Shown piece after piece: positions 1-8,034 of a stretch of 64,000 nt of DNA. The notes beneath the pieces are model-generated. The model ran no database searches. It saw only the letters and a list, made by a program, of their open reading frames with translations, and was not told the origin of the DNA. The stretch spans positions 124,001 to 188,000 of the forward strand of contig NZ_VITA01000004.1 in NCBI RefSeq assembly GCF_007827695.1, given 5' to 3'. The stretch is from Sinorhizobium medicae (GTDB lineage: Bacteria; Pseudomonadota; Alphaproteobacteria; Rhizobiales; Rhizobiaceae). Position 1 is the first letter of the stretch. Each line of letters opens with the position of its first letter. Both the position numbers and the translations under genes were made by a program.

Positions 1-1
1 G

Positions 2-436
2 GACCGCAACAATCTGGCGCCGCTTGGCGAGCGTATCGCCAGGAGCGAGAAGATCGCTCGCAATCCACGCATCAAGGTGACCGCTTTCGAGCAGGCGCTT
101 GGCCAAAGCTATACGGCCCGTACGCTCGAGGTGATCCAGGCCCGCAATCGCGATGTGCGTTTCGTCTGGGTCATGGGCGCGGACAATCTCAAGAATTTCC
201 ACCGCTGGCAGGACTGGCGCAGGATCGTCGCCACCTTCCCGATCGCCGTCATCGACCGGCCGGGGTCGACCCTTGCCTATCTCTCCTCGCCGATGGCGAG
301 GGCTTTCAGCCAGGCTCGCGTCGACGAAGATCGCGCGGGCAGCCTGGCGTTGCGCCGCGCGCCCGCCTGGACTTTCATTCACGGACCCCGTTCGGGCCTG
401 AGCTCGACGGCACTTCGTTCCGCTAATTCCGGGTGA
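2..436 (+). CDS. nadD: Nicotinate-nucleotide adenylyltransferase, C-terminal part
   Basis: The reading frame is already open at base 2, so the gene enters from the left and its start is outside the window. The visible 144 codons contain the WVMGADNLKNFHRWQDW stretch and the late ISSTxxR-like element (LSSTALRS) typical of the NadD/CoaD nucleotidyltransferase fold. NadD transfers AMP from ATP to nicotinate mononucleotide in NAD biosynthesis. It is followed by rsfS and rlmH, a gene order common in alphaproteobacteria. The missing N-terminus (GGxFxPxHxGH motif) is simply off the edge. Confidence 0.93.
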   Translation, partial: DRNNLAPLGERIARSEKIARNPRIKVTAFEQALGQSYTARTLEVIQARNRDVRFVWVMGADNLKNFHRWQDWRRIVATFPIAVIDRPGSTLAYLSSPMARAFSQARVDEDRAGSLALRRAPAWTFIHGPRSGLSSTALRSANSG

Positions 437-443
437 ATTTCCG

Positions 444-460
444 TTCCAGAAAGGCTCTAA
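444..460. repeat. Possible end fragment of the same repeat family
   Basis: The sequence TTCCAGAAAGGCTCTAA just after nadD resembles the outer end of the right terminal repeat at 6275-6292 (CCAGGAAAGGCTCTAA). No partner arm was found within the next few hundred bases, so this would be a solo or decayed end. Confidence 0.35.
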
Positions 461-537
461 CCCATTGGAATCGGCCAGATTCATAATATCGGGGAGAGCC
501 GACCTGAAATGATCGTTATCTCATGTCTTGAAACCGT

Positions 538-1038
538 ATGGGTTTGATGCCTACATTTAGGTACGGTTCGAAGAAATATTTCGAATCGAACGTGCCTGTT
601 CTGTTCACTTGGAAAGGAAAAACCCTGACAACAGCACACGCCAAGGGATATGCGGTCTCCGCGATCCCGCGCAGCACGGAATCGAGCGACGAAGCCGCTG
701 TCCGTGCGCTTCAACTGGTCCTCGAAAGCCTAGAGGACTCGAAGGCAGAAAATATCGTCACCATCGACATTGCCGGGAAATCGGCGCTGGGAGACTTCAT
801 GGTCGTTGTCTCCGGGCGATCGAACAGGCATGTGATAGCCATTGCCGATCACCTGATCACGGACCTGAAGGACGACGGCCTCGGCAGGGCTCGCGTCGAG
901 GGACTTGAGAGCGGTGACTGGGTACTGATCGACGCCGGCGACGTGATCGTTCATATCTTCCGGCCGGAGATCCGGGAGTTCTACAACATCGAAAAGATGT
1001 GGGCGGCTCCCGACGTCGAAGACGGTACCCTGCACTGA
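538..1038 (+). CDS. rsfS: Ribosomal silencing factor RsfS (Iojap family)
   Basis: The protein has the RsfS core at about residues 55-150, including DIAGKSALGDFMVVVSGRS, GDWVLIDAGDVIVHIF and REFYNIEKMW. RsfS binds ribosomal protein uL14 and blocks joining of the 30S and 50S subunits when nutrients run out. The listed ATG gives 166 residues with an unusual N-terminal extension. A purine-rich GGAAAGG at 611-617 lies just upstream of a CTG at 628 in the same frame, so the real product may begin there (about 136 residues, L/M-TTAHAKGY). The family identification is firm; the start is not. Neighbours are nadD and rlmH, the usual arrangement. Confidence 0.92.
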   Translation: MGLMPTFRYGSKKYFESNVPVLFTWKGKTLTTAHAKGYAVSAIPRSTESSDEAAVRALQLVLESLEDSKAENIVTIDIAGKSALGDFMVVVSGRSNRHVIAIADHLITDLKDDGLGRARVEGLESGDWVLIDAGDVIVHIFRPEIREFYNIEKMWAAPDVEDGTLH

Positions 1039-1196
1039 GAAGCACCGCCCGATCCTGACCATCGTCTCAGGACGGAGCGACCGCCGGTGCCAATCGTGAA
1101 ATAAGGCTGCCACCGCCGATGAGGCGGATGGCGGCAAGAGTTGTTTTTGCCGGTTGAATTTGGCGTCGGCCGGCGCCGGCTGGGACGGATCGGGTC

Positions 1197-1679
1197 ATGC
1201 GCATCGGACTTTTCGCAGTGGGCCGCCTCAAGGCGGGCCCGGAGAAGGATCTTGCCGTCCGCTATCTCGACCGGTTCGCCAAGACGGGGCCGGCGGTCGG
1301 CCTCGAGCTGGCCCGCGTCGCCGAGACGGTTGAGAGCCGCGCTGCCAACGCCGAGACGCGCAAACGCGAGGAGGCCGTTCAGCTCGAAAAGGCACTCGTC
1401 GACGGCAGCCTTCTCGTGTTGCTCGACGAGCGCGGCAAAGCGCTCGACTCGGAAGCCTTCGCGAACCTGCTCGCTACTTTCAGGGACAGCGGCAAACGCG
1501 ATCTCATGATCGCGATCGGCGGCGCAGACGGCCTCGACCCGGCGCTCCACGCACGGGCGGACGCCGTGCTGTGCCTCGGCAAGATGACCTGGCCGCACCA
1601 GCTCGTTCGGATCCTTATCGCCGAGCAGCTCTACCGGGCCGTGACGATCCTCTCGGGGCACCCCTATCATCGGGCGTGA
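1197..1679 (+). CDS. rlmH: 23S rRNA (pseudouridine-1915-N3)-methyltransferase RlmH
   Basis: This is a 160-residue protein of normal RlmH length. It has the SPOUT-fold C-terminal half: LLDERGKALDSEAFA, FAIGG-like IAIGGADGLDP at about residues 100-110, and the terminal LIAEQLYRAVTILSGHPYHRA, which forms part of the knotted SAM site. RlmH methylates pseudouridine 1915 in helix 69 of 23S rRNA on 70S ribosomes. It starts at ATG with MRIGLFAVGRLK. It sits 158 bases after rsfS on the same strand, the common nadD-rsfS-rlmH cluster. Confidence 0.96.
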   Translation: MRIGLFAVGRLKAGPEKDLAVRYLDRFAKTGPAVGLELARVAETVESRAANAETRKREEAVQLEKALVDGSLLVLLDERGKALDSEAFANLLATFRDSGKRDLMIAIGGADGLDPALHARADAVLCLGKMTWPHQLVRILIAEQLYRAVTILSGHPYHRA

Positions 1680-1887
1680 TCAAGCGGAGAGCTTGCCACT
1701 CATCCCGCTGCCGCGACCGTTCTCCCCGTTTTGACGGGAAGAAGGGCAAGCCGAGAGCGCCCGCTTCAAAACGGAGCAAGACAGCGGCCGCGGGTCCTGA
1801 TCTCTACGAACACCGACATCACCTCACCCCCCAATAACGCGATTATGTATTGGTGTGCCCGGCAAATCAGAATAGGGTCCCCTGACT

Positions 1888-3342
1888 TTGGACTTACGTG
1901 ACTGGATGAGACCTCCAACGAATAGAGCCGATCTGATATCCTATGCGCGCCGGATCGGCCGCGGCATTGCGGTCGCGTCGCTTTTGCTGTCGATGATCGG
2001 CCCGGCTGCGGCTCAAAACGCGCCAGCCGATGTGTTTGCCGATGCGCCCGCGGGCAGGAATGCCGCCGGGCAGACGCCGCCGGACCCGGCAGCCGATCTT
2101 GCGGTTCGTCGCGACAGTACCGCTAGCGAACTCGAGGCGTTGTCCAGGACGATCACGCTTTCGCGGGAGCGCTCCCAATCGCTCGAAAAGACGATCGCCG
2201 AGATCGACAAGAACAACGAGGCCCTTCGTGACGCCCTCGTCTCTTCGGCAGCCAAGCGGCAGGAACTGGAACGCAAGATCGTCGACGGGGAGAAGAAGCT
2301 TGGTGATTTGCGCGTCAAGGAGGATGTGGTGCGGCGTTCGTTGCGCGCCCGTCGCGGTCTTCTTGCCGAAGTACTCGCCGCCCTTCAACGCATGGGCCGC
2401 AATCCGCCCCCGGCAATCCTCGTGACGCCGGAGGATGCACTCGGCTCGGTGCGCAGCGCCATCCTGCTCGGCGCCGTCGTACCTGAAATCCGCGAACAGA
2501 CCGAAAGCCTCATCGCCGACCTGAAGGCGCTCGCGGACATCCGCGTCGGCATCGCCAGGGAACGCGAGGAACTGACCGCGGCAATGACCGCCAGGCTCGA
2601 GGAAGAGCGGCGTATGTCGATGCTCGTCGCCGAGAAGGAGAAGCTGAGGCAACGGAATGCGGCAGACCTGGCGGCCGAACAGCGCAAGGCCGAGGAACTC
2701 GCTTTGCAGGCAACCAACCTCGAAGGACTGATCGCATCGATCGAAAACGAGATCTCCTCCGTACGCGAGGCGGCTGCCGCCGCCCGTGCCGAGGAGGAGG
2801 AACGCCGCCGCATGAGCGAGGCTGAACGCGAGGCTGCGCGGGAGCTCGCGAGGAGTGCGGTGCCCGACAAAAACCGCATTGCCCCGGCATATGTCTTTTC
2901 CGAGTTGCGGGAGCGGCTGGTTTATCCCGTCGCGGGTTCGCTTGTGCGCCGTTTTGGCGACGCGGACGGAACAGGGCATTCGCTGCAGGGGATCATGCTT
3001 GAGACCAATGCAGACGCGCTGGTGACCACGCCGGCGGACGGGTGGATTGTCTATGCCGGGAGTTTCCGCAGCTACGGGCAGATGATCATTCTCAACGCCG
3101 GTGACGGGTATCACATCGTGCTCGCCGGCATGGAGAACGTCACTGTCCGGCCTGGGCAGTTCGTGGTGGCCGGAGAGCCGGTGGGGACGATGGGTGCAAA
3201 AAGAGTGGCGAGTGCGGCAGCCTTGGCGCTGGAAACCGACAGGCCAACGCTTTACATTGAGTTCAGAAAAGACGGGAAACCGGTTGATTCCCGACCGTGG
3301 TGGACCGCAGCAGAGGTTGGAAGGGCGCGAAATGATACGTAG
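1888..3342 (+). CDS. EnvC-like murein hydrolase activator (coiled coil plus degenerate LytM/M23 domain)
   Basis: The protein has 484 residues from a TTG start. An ATG six codons later (1906) is an alternative. Residues about 24-43 look like a signal peptide ending in PAAA-QN. Residues about 75-330 are charged coiled coils rich in Glu, Arg and Ala, and residues about 345-470 are an M23/LytM-like domain. That domain keeps the fold signatures (TPADGWIVYAG, SYGQMIIL, GDGYHIVLAGM) but lacks the zinc-binding HxH, having YHIVLAG instead. It is therefore probably an amidase activator, like EnvC, not an enzyme. The stop overlaps the ctpA start by 11 bases, so the two are translationally linked and likely act together in the periplasm on the cell wall during division. 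Confidence 0.9.
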   Translation: MDLRDWMRPPTNRADLISYARRIGRGIAVASLLLSMIGPAAAQNAPADVFADAPAGRNAAGQTPPDPAADLAVRRDSTASELEALSRTITLSRERSQSLEKTIAEIDKNNEALRDALVSSAAKRQELERKIVDGEKKLGDLRVKEDVVRRSLRARRGLLAEVLAALQRMGRNPPPAILVTPEDALGSVRSAILLGAVVPEIREQTESLIADLKALADIRVGIAREREELTAAMTARLEEERRMSMLVAEKEKLRQRNAADLAAEQRKAEELALQATNLEGLIASIENEISSVREAAAAARAEEEERRRMSEAEREAARELARSAVPDKNRIAPAYVFSELRERLVYPVAGSLVRRFGDADGTGHSLQGIMLETNADALVTTPADGWIVYAGSFRSYGQMIILNAGDGYHIVLAGMENVTVRPGQFVVAGEPVGTMGAKRVASAAALALETDRPTLYIEFRKDGKPVDSRPWWTAAEVGRARNDT

Positions 3343-4654
3343 AGCTTCACTTGTCCTGGTCGGGGCGCTGATGGGCGCGACGGCGATGGGCGTCGTCTAT
3401 TCGGCAACGATGCCGGCCGTGGCCGCGAATTCGTCGACATACCGCGAACTCGCCATCTTCGGCGACGTCTTCGAGCGCGTGCGTGCGCAGTATGTGACGC
3501 CGCCCCAGGACGACAAGCTGATCGAGAACGCGATCAATGGCATGCTCACCTCGCTCGACCCGCATTCGAGCTACATGAACTCGGCCGATGCCGAAGACAT
3601 GCGCACCCAGACGCGCGGCGAGTTCGGCGGCCTCGGCATCGAGGTCACCATGGAGGAAGACCTCGTCAAGGTAACGAGCCCGATCGACGACACGCCCGCC
3701 GCCCGCGCCGGCGTGCTGGCAGGCGATTTCATTTCGAAGATCGACGGCCAGGACGTCCGCGGCCTGAAACTCGAAGAGGCGGTCGACAAGATGCGCGGCG
3801 CCGTCGGCACGCCGATCAAGCTGACGATCCTTCGCAAGGGAGCCGAAAAACCGATCGAGCTGACGATCGTACGCGACGTGATCGCCGTACGCGCGGTGAA
3901 GGTGCGTGTCGAAGGCGATGTCGGCTATCTCAGGGTTATCTCGTTTACGGAAAAGACCTTCGAAGACCTGAAGAAGGGCATTGAAAAGATTCAGGCGGAA
4001 GTTCCGGTGGACAAGCTCAAGGGCTATGTTCTCGATCTGCGCCTCAACCCGGGCGGCCTGCTCGATCAGGCGATCAATGTTTCGGACGCGTTTCTGGAGC
4101 GTGGCGAGGTCGTTTCGACCCGCGGCCGCAATCCGGACGAAACCCGCCGTTTCAATGCGACCCCCGGCGATCTCGCCGACGGCAAGCCCGTCGTCGTGCT
4201 CGTCAACGGCGGCTCGGCATCCGCTTCGGAAATCGTGGCCGGAGCGCTGCAGGACCTGAAGCGGGCGACCGTTCTCGGCACGCGCTCCTTCGGCAAGGGC
4301 TCGGTGCAGACGATCATCCCGCTCGGCGAGGCCGGCGCACTGCGCCTGACGACGGCGCTCTATTACACGCCGTCCGGCAAGTCGATCCAGGGCACCGGCA
4401 TCACGCCGGACATCAAGGTCGAGCAGCCGCTGCCCCCCGAACTTCTGGGCAAGGTGGAAGCGCAGGGCGAATCCGATCTCAGAGGCCACATTCCGGGCCA
4501 GGAAGAGACCGAAGAAGGCTCCGGTTCCGTTGCCTACGTGCCACCGGAGACCAAGGACGACATTCAGCTCAACTATGCGTTCGACCTCTTGCGCGGCAAG
4601 AAGACGGATCCGTCCTTCCCGGCCAATCCGCAGCAGGCGCAGCTGAAAGAATAG
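3332..4654 (+). CDS. ctpA: C-terminal processing peptidase CtpA (S41 family)
   Basis: I start this gene at ATG 3332 (MIRRASLVLVGALMG), giving 440 residues. The frame is open further upstream, but that part overlaps the envC-like gene and precedes the signal/anchor segment at residues about 3-33. A PDZ domain follows at about 95-170 (GGLGIEVTMEE), then the S41 protease domain. The catalytic dyad is visible as Ser297 in GGSASASE and Lys322 in SFGKGSVQ, with Gln326; the 25-residue Ser-Lys spacing matches Prc-type enzymes. CtpA cleaves C-terminal tails of periplasmic proteins and is linked to peptidoglycan hydrolase turnover, which fits its overlap with the EnvC-like gene. A strong terminator follows. 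Confidence 0.96.
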   Translation: MIRRASLVLVGALMGATAMGVVYSATMPAVAANSSTYRELAIFGDVFERVRAQYVTPPQDDKLIENAINGMLTSLDPHSSYMNSADAEDMRTQTRGEFGGLGIEVTMEEDLVKVTSPIDDTPAARAGVLAGDFISKIDGQDVRGLKLEEAVDKMRGAVGTPIKLTILRKGAEKPIELTIVRDVIAVRAVKVRVEGDVGYLRVISFTEKTFEDLKKGIEKIQAEVPVDKLKGYVLDLRLNPGGLLDQAINVSDAFLERGEVVSTRGRNPDETRRFNATPGDLADGKPVVVLVNGGSASASEIVAGALQDLKRATVLGTRSFGKGSVQTIIPLGEAGALRLTTALYYTPSGKSIQGTGITPDIKVEQPLPPELLGKVEAQGESDLRGHIPGQEETEEGSGSVAYVPPETKDDIQLNYAFDLLRGKKTDPSFPANPQQAQLKE

Positions 4655-4676
4655 GGCCTCGACAGGGCCGACAAAG

Positions 4677-4709
4677 AGGCGCCGGGCTGTTCAACCCGGC
4701 GCCTTTATA
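4677..4709 (+). terminator. Intrinsic terminator after ctpA
   Basis: A 10-bp perfect GC-rich stem (AGGCGCCGGG at 4677-4686, CCCGGCGCCT at 4695-4704) with an 8-base loop is followed by TTTATATT. It lies 22 bases after the ctpA stop and separates it from the deacetylase gene. Confidence 0.85.
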
Positions 4710-4816
4710 TTATCCGTCGCATGTAGTCGGATGTGCGGTGATTCTGATCCCCTTCGAATTCATCGTCATGCCGGCCGCGATATGAGCCCAGGATCGAAGC
4801 TCTGCCGAGGCCCCGT

Positions 4817-6016
4817 TTGGCAACTGATCTCAACGCCCCCCTTGGACAGAACCGCAAGGAGAGACGCGCGCATAAGCGCGATCTTCGTCGCCTCCTGCGC
4901 TATTCGGGCCTCAGTCTTGCAGCCGTCGCCATCATGGGGCTTTCGGCGAGGAGCGCCCTTTTTCCCGTTCCCCTGACGCGCTCCCCGGCAGCACCGACCG
5001 TGGCCGAAGCGAACCCTGTTGCCGAGGCATCGTCCTCCGGCGCGCCCGTAACATCGCCCTCGCCGCTGAAGCGCAGCGGCGCTCTCTCCGGCGCCGATGT
5101 CGAGGAGGTTCTGACCGACCACGGTGCGACGGTCCGGAAATACACGCCCCGTCCACGCGAAACCGGCGGTCCCGCCTTTATCGATGTCGGGTCGACGCGC
5201 GGCCAGGACCCTCGCATGGCAGCGCTTCCGAATGAAAGCCTGCTGGAGGATCGTCCCGAAGGCAGGCTGCCGATCATCGGCCCGGACGGCCTGAGACCTA
5301 TGGAGCAATATGCGCGTCCCTGGTCCGGCGCGCGCGGAACGCGGATCGCCATCGTCGTCGGCGGCCTCGGCCTCAGTCAGACGGGAACTCAGCGCGCCAT
5401 CCGCGATCTGCCGCCGGAAGTGACGCTCGCCTTCGCGGCGGCCGGTAACAGCCTCCAGCGCTGGATGCAGGAGGCGAGGCGCGACGGCCACGAAATCCTG
5501 CTGCAGGTACCGATGGAACCATTCGACGCCCCCGACAACGATCCGGGGCCACCTGCGCTCAGGGTTTCCGCGGATGCGCGGGAGAATCTTGCGCAATTGC
5601 ATAGGAGCATGGGGCAGATCACCAACTATACCGGGGTCATGAACTATCTCGGCGGGCGGTTCCTTTCCAATGCGGATGCGCTCGAGCCGGTCATGCGCGA
5701 TCTCGGCAAGAGGGGTCTTCTCTTCCTGGACGATGGCACGTCGGCACAATCCCTGTCCGGCACACTCGCCGGCGCCTTCGACGTGCCGCACGGCTTCGCC
5801 GATGTCGTTCTCGACAGCGAACTCAGCCGCAGTACCATTCTGCGCAGGCTTGACGATTTGGAGCGCATCGCGCGCAAGGGCGGTACGGCAATCGGCGTGG
5901 CCTCCGCCTTCGACGAAAGCGTCACGTCCATTGCGGAATGGATCGAGGAAGCCGGCGGACGGGGCATCGAGGTTGTCGGCGTTGCCGCGCTCGTCAAAGA
6001 TCCGAAACACAATTGA
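4817..6016 (+). CDS. Divergent polysaccharide deacetylase family protein (YibQ/DUF610)
   Basis: The protein has 399 residues from a TTG start, supported by GAGG six bases upstream. The basic N-terminus (KERRAHKRDLRRLLRY) is followed by one membrane segment at about 31-50, then a Pro/Ala-rich linker. The globular domain from about residue 175 carries TRIAIVVGGLGLS, LAFAAAGNS, EILLQVPMEP, GVMNYLGGRF, LLFLDDGTS and GTAIGVASAFDESV, the pattern of the divergent polysaccharide deacetylase family. The protein is probably anchored in the inner membrane with the domain in the periplasm; the substrate is unknown in most family members. The position between ctpA and rppH is typical for rhizobia. Confidence 0.9.
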   Translation: MATDLNAPLGQNRKERRAHKRDLRRLLRYSGLSLAAVAIMGLSARSALFPVPLTRSPAAPTVAEANPVAEASSSGAPVTSPSPLKRSGALSGADVEEVLTDHGATVRKYTPRPRETGGPAFIDVGSTRGQDPRMAALPNESLLEDRPEGRLPIIGPDGLRPMEQYARPWSGARGTRIAIVVGGLGLSQTGTQRAIRDLPPEVTLAFAAAGNSLQRWMQEARRDGHEILLQVPMEPFDAPDNDPGPPALRVSADARENLAQLHRSMGQITNYTGVMNYLGGRFLSNADALEPVMRDLGKRGLLFLDDGTSAQSLSGTLAGAFDVPHGFADVVLDSELSRSTILRRLDDLERIARKGGTAIGVASAFDESVTSIAEWIEEAGGRGIEVVGVAALVKDPKHN

Positions 6017-6017
6017 T

Positions 6018-6292
6018 TTAGAGCCTTTCCTGCTAAATGGAACCATTCTGGCGGAGCAGGTTTTCGTCAGGGCAGCGGCGATTGGCGAAGGTCGTACCCC
6101 AAGGTACGGCCGAGACGATCGCCGCTGTTCCTGGCGGAAAGATTCCCGGCCCTTCGGGTTGGCTGAAGCGGGCGGCCTGTTTGCTCGGCTGGCTTGGCCG
6201 TATGCTTGGGCTACGACGCGCGCCAGCCGAGCAAGCATTCCACTCCGCTCGAGCCAACAGAATCGTTTCCATTTAACCAGGAAAGGCTCTAA
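6018..6292. repeat. MITE-like element with about 34-bp terminal inverted repeats
   Basis: This covers the 342-base gap between the deacetylase gene and rppH. The left end (6018-6050, TTAGAGCCTTTCCTG...ATTCTG) matches the reverse complement of the right end (6258-6292) at almost every base, with two one-base length differences. Inside are more inverted repeats: 13-bp arms at 6181-6193 and 6222-6234, and a nested palindrome around GGTCGTACC/GGTACGGCC near 6089-6111. Both strands stay open for about 79 codons, but neither reading looks like a known protein. A TA flanks each end of GAGCC...GGCTC, compatible with a TA target duplication. The boundaries are read from the repeats; the mobility is inferred. 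Confidence 0.7.
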
Positions 6293-6358
6293 GCAGCGGC
6301 CTTGCGCGCCTGATGAGGCGCCGCAGCAGACGAACATGCAAAGGAAGGATGACACGAC

Positions 6359-6886
6359 ATGGGCAACGAAAAGGGGCGCGTCATGAAGGCAGAGGACCTG
6401 CCCTACCGGCCATGCGTGGGCGCCATGGTTCTCAACCAGCAGGGACTGGTCTGGGTCGGGCATCGGCTCGCCGTCGGCAATTCGGAATATGACGGGTCGC
6501 CGCAGCTCTGGCAGATGCCGCAAGGGGGCATCGACGAGGGAGAGGACCCGCTCGAGGCCGCCTACCGCGAACTTTACGAAGAGACCGGCATCCGCTCGGT
6601 TTCGCTCATCGCCGAGGCGCCGGACTGGATCAATTACGACCTTCCTTCGCACCTGATCGGGATCGGACTCAAGGGCAAGTATCGCGGGCAGAGGCAGCGC
6701 TGGTACGCCTTCCGCTTCGAGGGCGACGAAAGCGAGATCGCCATCAACCCGCCGCCCGGCGGTCATGAGCCGGAATTCGACGCCTGGGAATGGAAGCCCA
6801 TGCATGCGCTGCCAGGTTTGATCGTTCCCTTCAAACGCAAAGCCTATGAAGAGATCGTCGCGACGTTCTCGCATCTGGTGCGTTGA
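6359..6886 (+). CDS. rppH: RNA pyrophosphohydrolase RppH (Nudix hydrolase)
   Basis: The protein has 175 residues. The Nudix box [20 protein letters not shown], followed by TGI, fits Gx5Ex7REUxEExGU exactly at about residues 57-79. The N-terminal [13 protein letters not shown] and the C-terminal [25 protein letters not shown] are typical of RppH (the IalA/InvA group). RppH removes pyrophosphate from the 5' end of triphosphorylated mRNA and so triggers RNase E decay. An in-frame ATG at residue 9 ([10 protein letters not shown]) is a possible alternative start. The gene converges on bfr across a palindromic repeat. Confidence 0.94.
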   Translation: MGNEKGRVMKAEDLPYRPCVGAMVLNQQGLVWVGHRLAVGNSEYDGSPQLWQMPQGGIDEGEDPLEAAYRELYEETGIRSVSLIAEAPDWINYDLPSHLIGIGLKGKYRGQRQRWYAFRFEGDESEIAINPPPGGHEPEFDAWEWKPMHALPGLIVPFKRKAYEEIVATFSHLVR

Positions 6887-6892
6887 GAAGAA

Positions 6893-7006
6893 AAGGGCGG
6901 CACGGGCCCCTCATCCGGCCACCGGCCACCTTCTTCCCTCAAGGCGGTTCCTTCTCCCCGTATAACGGGGGAGAAGGTGGCGGCAGCCGGATGAGGGGCC
7001 GCCCTT
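6893..7006. repeat. Rhizobial-type palindromic repeat between convergent genes
   Basis: A long interrupted inverted repeat: the left arm around 6893-6919 (AAGGGCGGC...CCTCATCCGGC) pairs with the right arm at 6986-7006 (GCCGGATGAGGGGCCGCCCTT). An inner CTTCTCCCCG/CGGGGGAGAAGG hairpin lies at about 6950-6976. This composition is characteristic of dispersed palindromes in rhizobial genomes. It sits between the stops of rppH and bfr and probably also acts as a bidirectional transcription terminator. Confidence 0.75.
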
Positions 7007-7027
7007 GAGATTTGATGATACCGGAGC

Positions 7028-7513
7028 TTACTCGGCTTCGTCGGCGGAAGCGGCGTTGAGCTGGCCGTATTTCTCATCACCGATCTTGTCGAGCAGGTCG
7101 AGCTGGGTTTCCAGGAAGTCGATATGGCCTTCCTCGTCTGCGAGGAGTTCCTCGAAGAGCTTCATCGATACGTAATCGCCGGCCGCGTGACAGATGTCGC
7201 GGGAGTTCTTGTAGGCGGTGCGGGCATCGTATTCGCCGGCAAGGTCGGCCTTCAGCACTTCCCTGACGTTCTGCCCGATGCGCAACGGTGCAACCGTCTG
7301 CAGGTTCGGATGACCTTCAAGGAAGAGGATTCGCGCAACGAGCTTGTCGGCGTGATGCATTTCCTCGATCGATTCGGCCCGCTCCTTCTTGGCAAGCAGC
7401 GTGTAGCCCCAATCTTCGAGAAGGCGGTAATGCAGCCAGTACTGGTTTACGGCACCTAGTTCGAGATAGAGCGCTTCGTTAAGCTGCTCGATGACCTTTG
7501 CGTCGCCTTTCAA
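7028..7513 (-). CDS. bfr: Bacterioferritin (heme-containing iron-storage ferritin)
   Basis: I choose TTG 7513 ([10 protein letters not shown]) because GGAGG lies seven bases upstream. With this start every functional residue falls at its family position: Met52 as heme ligand (EEMHH), and Glu18, Glu51, His54, Glu94, Glu127 and His130 as the di-iron ferroxidase centre. The product is 161 residues, the standard length. Twenty-four Bfr chains form a shell that oxidises and stores iron. The start lies inside the end of bfd (35-base overlap), so the two are cotranscribed, and Irr-box-like sequences lie upstream of bfd. Confidence 0.96.
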   Translation of the reverse strand: MKGDAKVIEQLNEALYLELGAVNQYWLHYRLLEDWGYTLLAKKERAESIEEMHHADKLVARILFLEGHPNLQTVAPLRIGQNVREVLKADLAGEYDARTAYKNSRDICHAAGDYVSMKLFEELLADEEGHIDFLETQLDLLDKIGDEKYGQLNAASADEAE

Positions 7514-7790
7514 GATCCGCCCTCCGGTTTTCTTCATGGAATTGTCTGAGGCGGGTCATGAAATCAAATATATCGCCGTCCGTCGAGTCGCGGCGGGCGT
7601 GATATTGTTCGGTGGTGCGGATGATGATGTCGATGACGTTGGGAAAACAGCCGCAGCAACGGCCGCGTTTTTCCATCGCATGATAGACTTTCGCCGGCAC
7701 GATCAGCTGCCAACAGTCCTCATCGAGGAGGCTGACGATCGTGTCCTCGATCTCTTTCTCGGTGATGAAATTGCAACTGCAAACCAGCAT
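7479..7790 (-). CDS. bfd: Bacterioferritin-associated [2Fe-2S] ferredoxin
   Basis: The protein has 103 residues with Cys4 and Cys6 (MLVCSC) and Cys45/Cys48 (RCCGC), the ligand layout of Bfd [2Fe-2S] proteins. The Cys6-to-Cys45 spacing is slightly longer than in the E. coli protein. Bfd docks on bacterioferritin and donates electrons to release stored iron. A hydrophilic C-terminal tail of about 35 residues extends beyond the core and overlaps the bfr start. Iron-dependent control is suggested by the sites at 7891-7953. Confidence 0.92.
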   Translation of the reverse strand: MLVCSCNFITEKEIEDTIVSLLDEDCWQLIVPAKVYHAMEKRGRCCGCFPNVIDIIIRTTEQYHARRDSTDGDIFDFMTRLRQFHEENRRADLERRRKGHRAA

Positions 7791-7890
7791 TTCGTCTTGC
7801 CTGCCATACGCAACGCTCTGATTTTGCGATAAAGCAAAAGAGGATATTTGCCGTCAAGTAAAAACTCCTCTCCATAAGGTTGAAGGATTA

Positions 7891-7907
7891 ATTAGAGCGA
7901 TTCTAAA
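7891..7907. promoter_or_regulatory. Irr-box-like (ICE) site upstream of bfd-bfr
   Basis: TTAGAGCGATTCTAA at 7892-7906 is an interrupted palindrome close to the iron control element TTTAGAA-N-ATTCTAA bound by Irr in Rhizobiales. It lies about 100 bases upstream of bfd. The match is by eye; Irr control of bfr/bfd is known in relatives and inferred here. Confidence 0.6.
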
Positions 7908-7936
7908 CTTGACGGAAATCATCGTATTATCATCAC

Positions 7937-7953
7937 ATTAGTCGATTCTAAGG
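7937..7953. promoter_or_regulatory. Second Irr-box-like site
   Basis: ATTAGTCGATTCTAAGG repeats the TTAG...GATTCTAA pattern of the site 45 bases away, with a spacer one base shorter. It lies between bfd and the end of dnaE2. It may be a weaker second half of the same operator. Confidence 0.4.
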
Positions 7954-8034
7954 GGCAGATTTTTCTTCCTTAACTTGCAATTTCGGCAGAGCGGCCTGCG
8001 ACATTTTTACACAGGCCGATCTCGCTTGGGGTGT

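Noticed and set aside
6037-6276. 79-codon frames on both strands inside the repeat at 6018-6292
   Set aside because: Both lie within an inverted-repeat element; the mirrored openness follows from base composition, and no transposase motif is present.
4766-6874. A minus-strand open frame of 702 codons opposite the deacetylase gene and rppH
   Set aside because: It crosses two recognised genes and the repeat element and has no recognisable domain.
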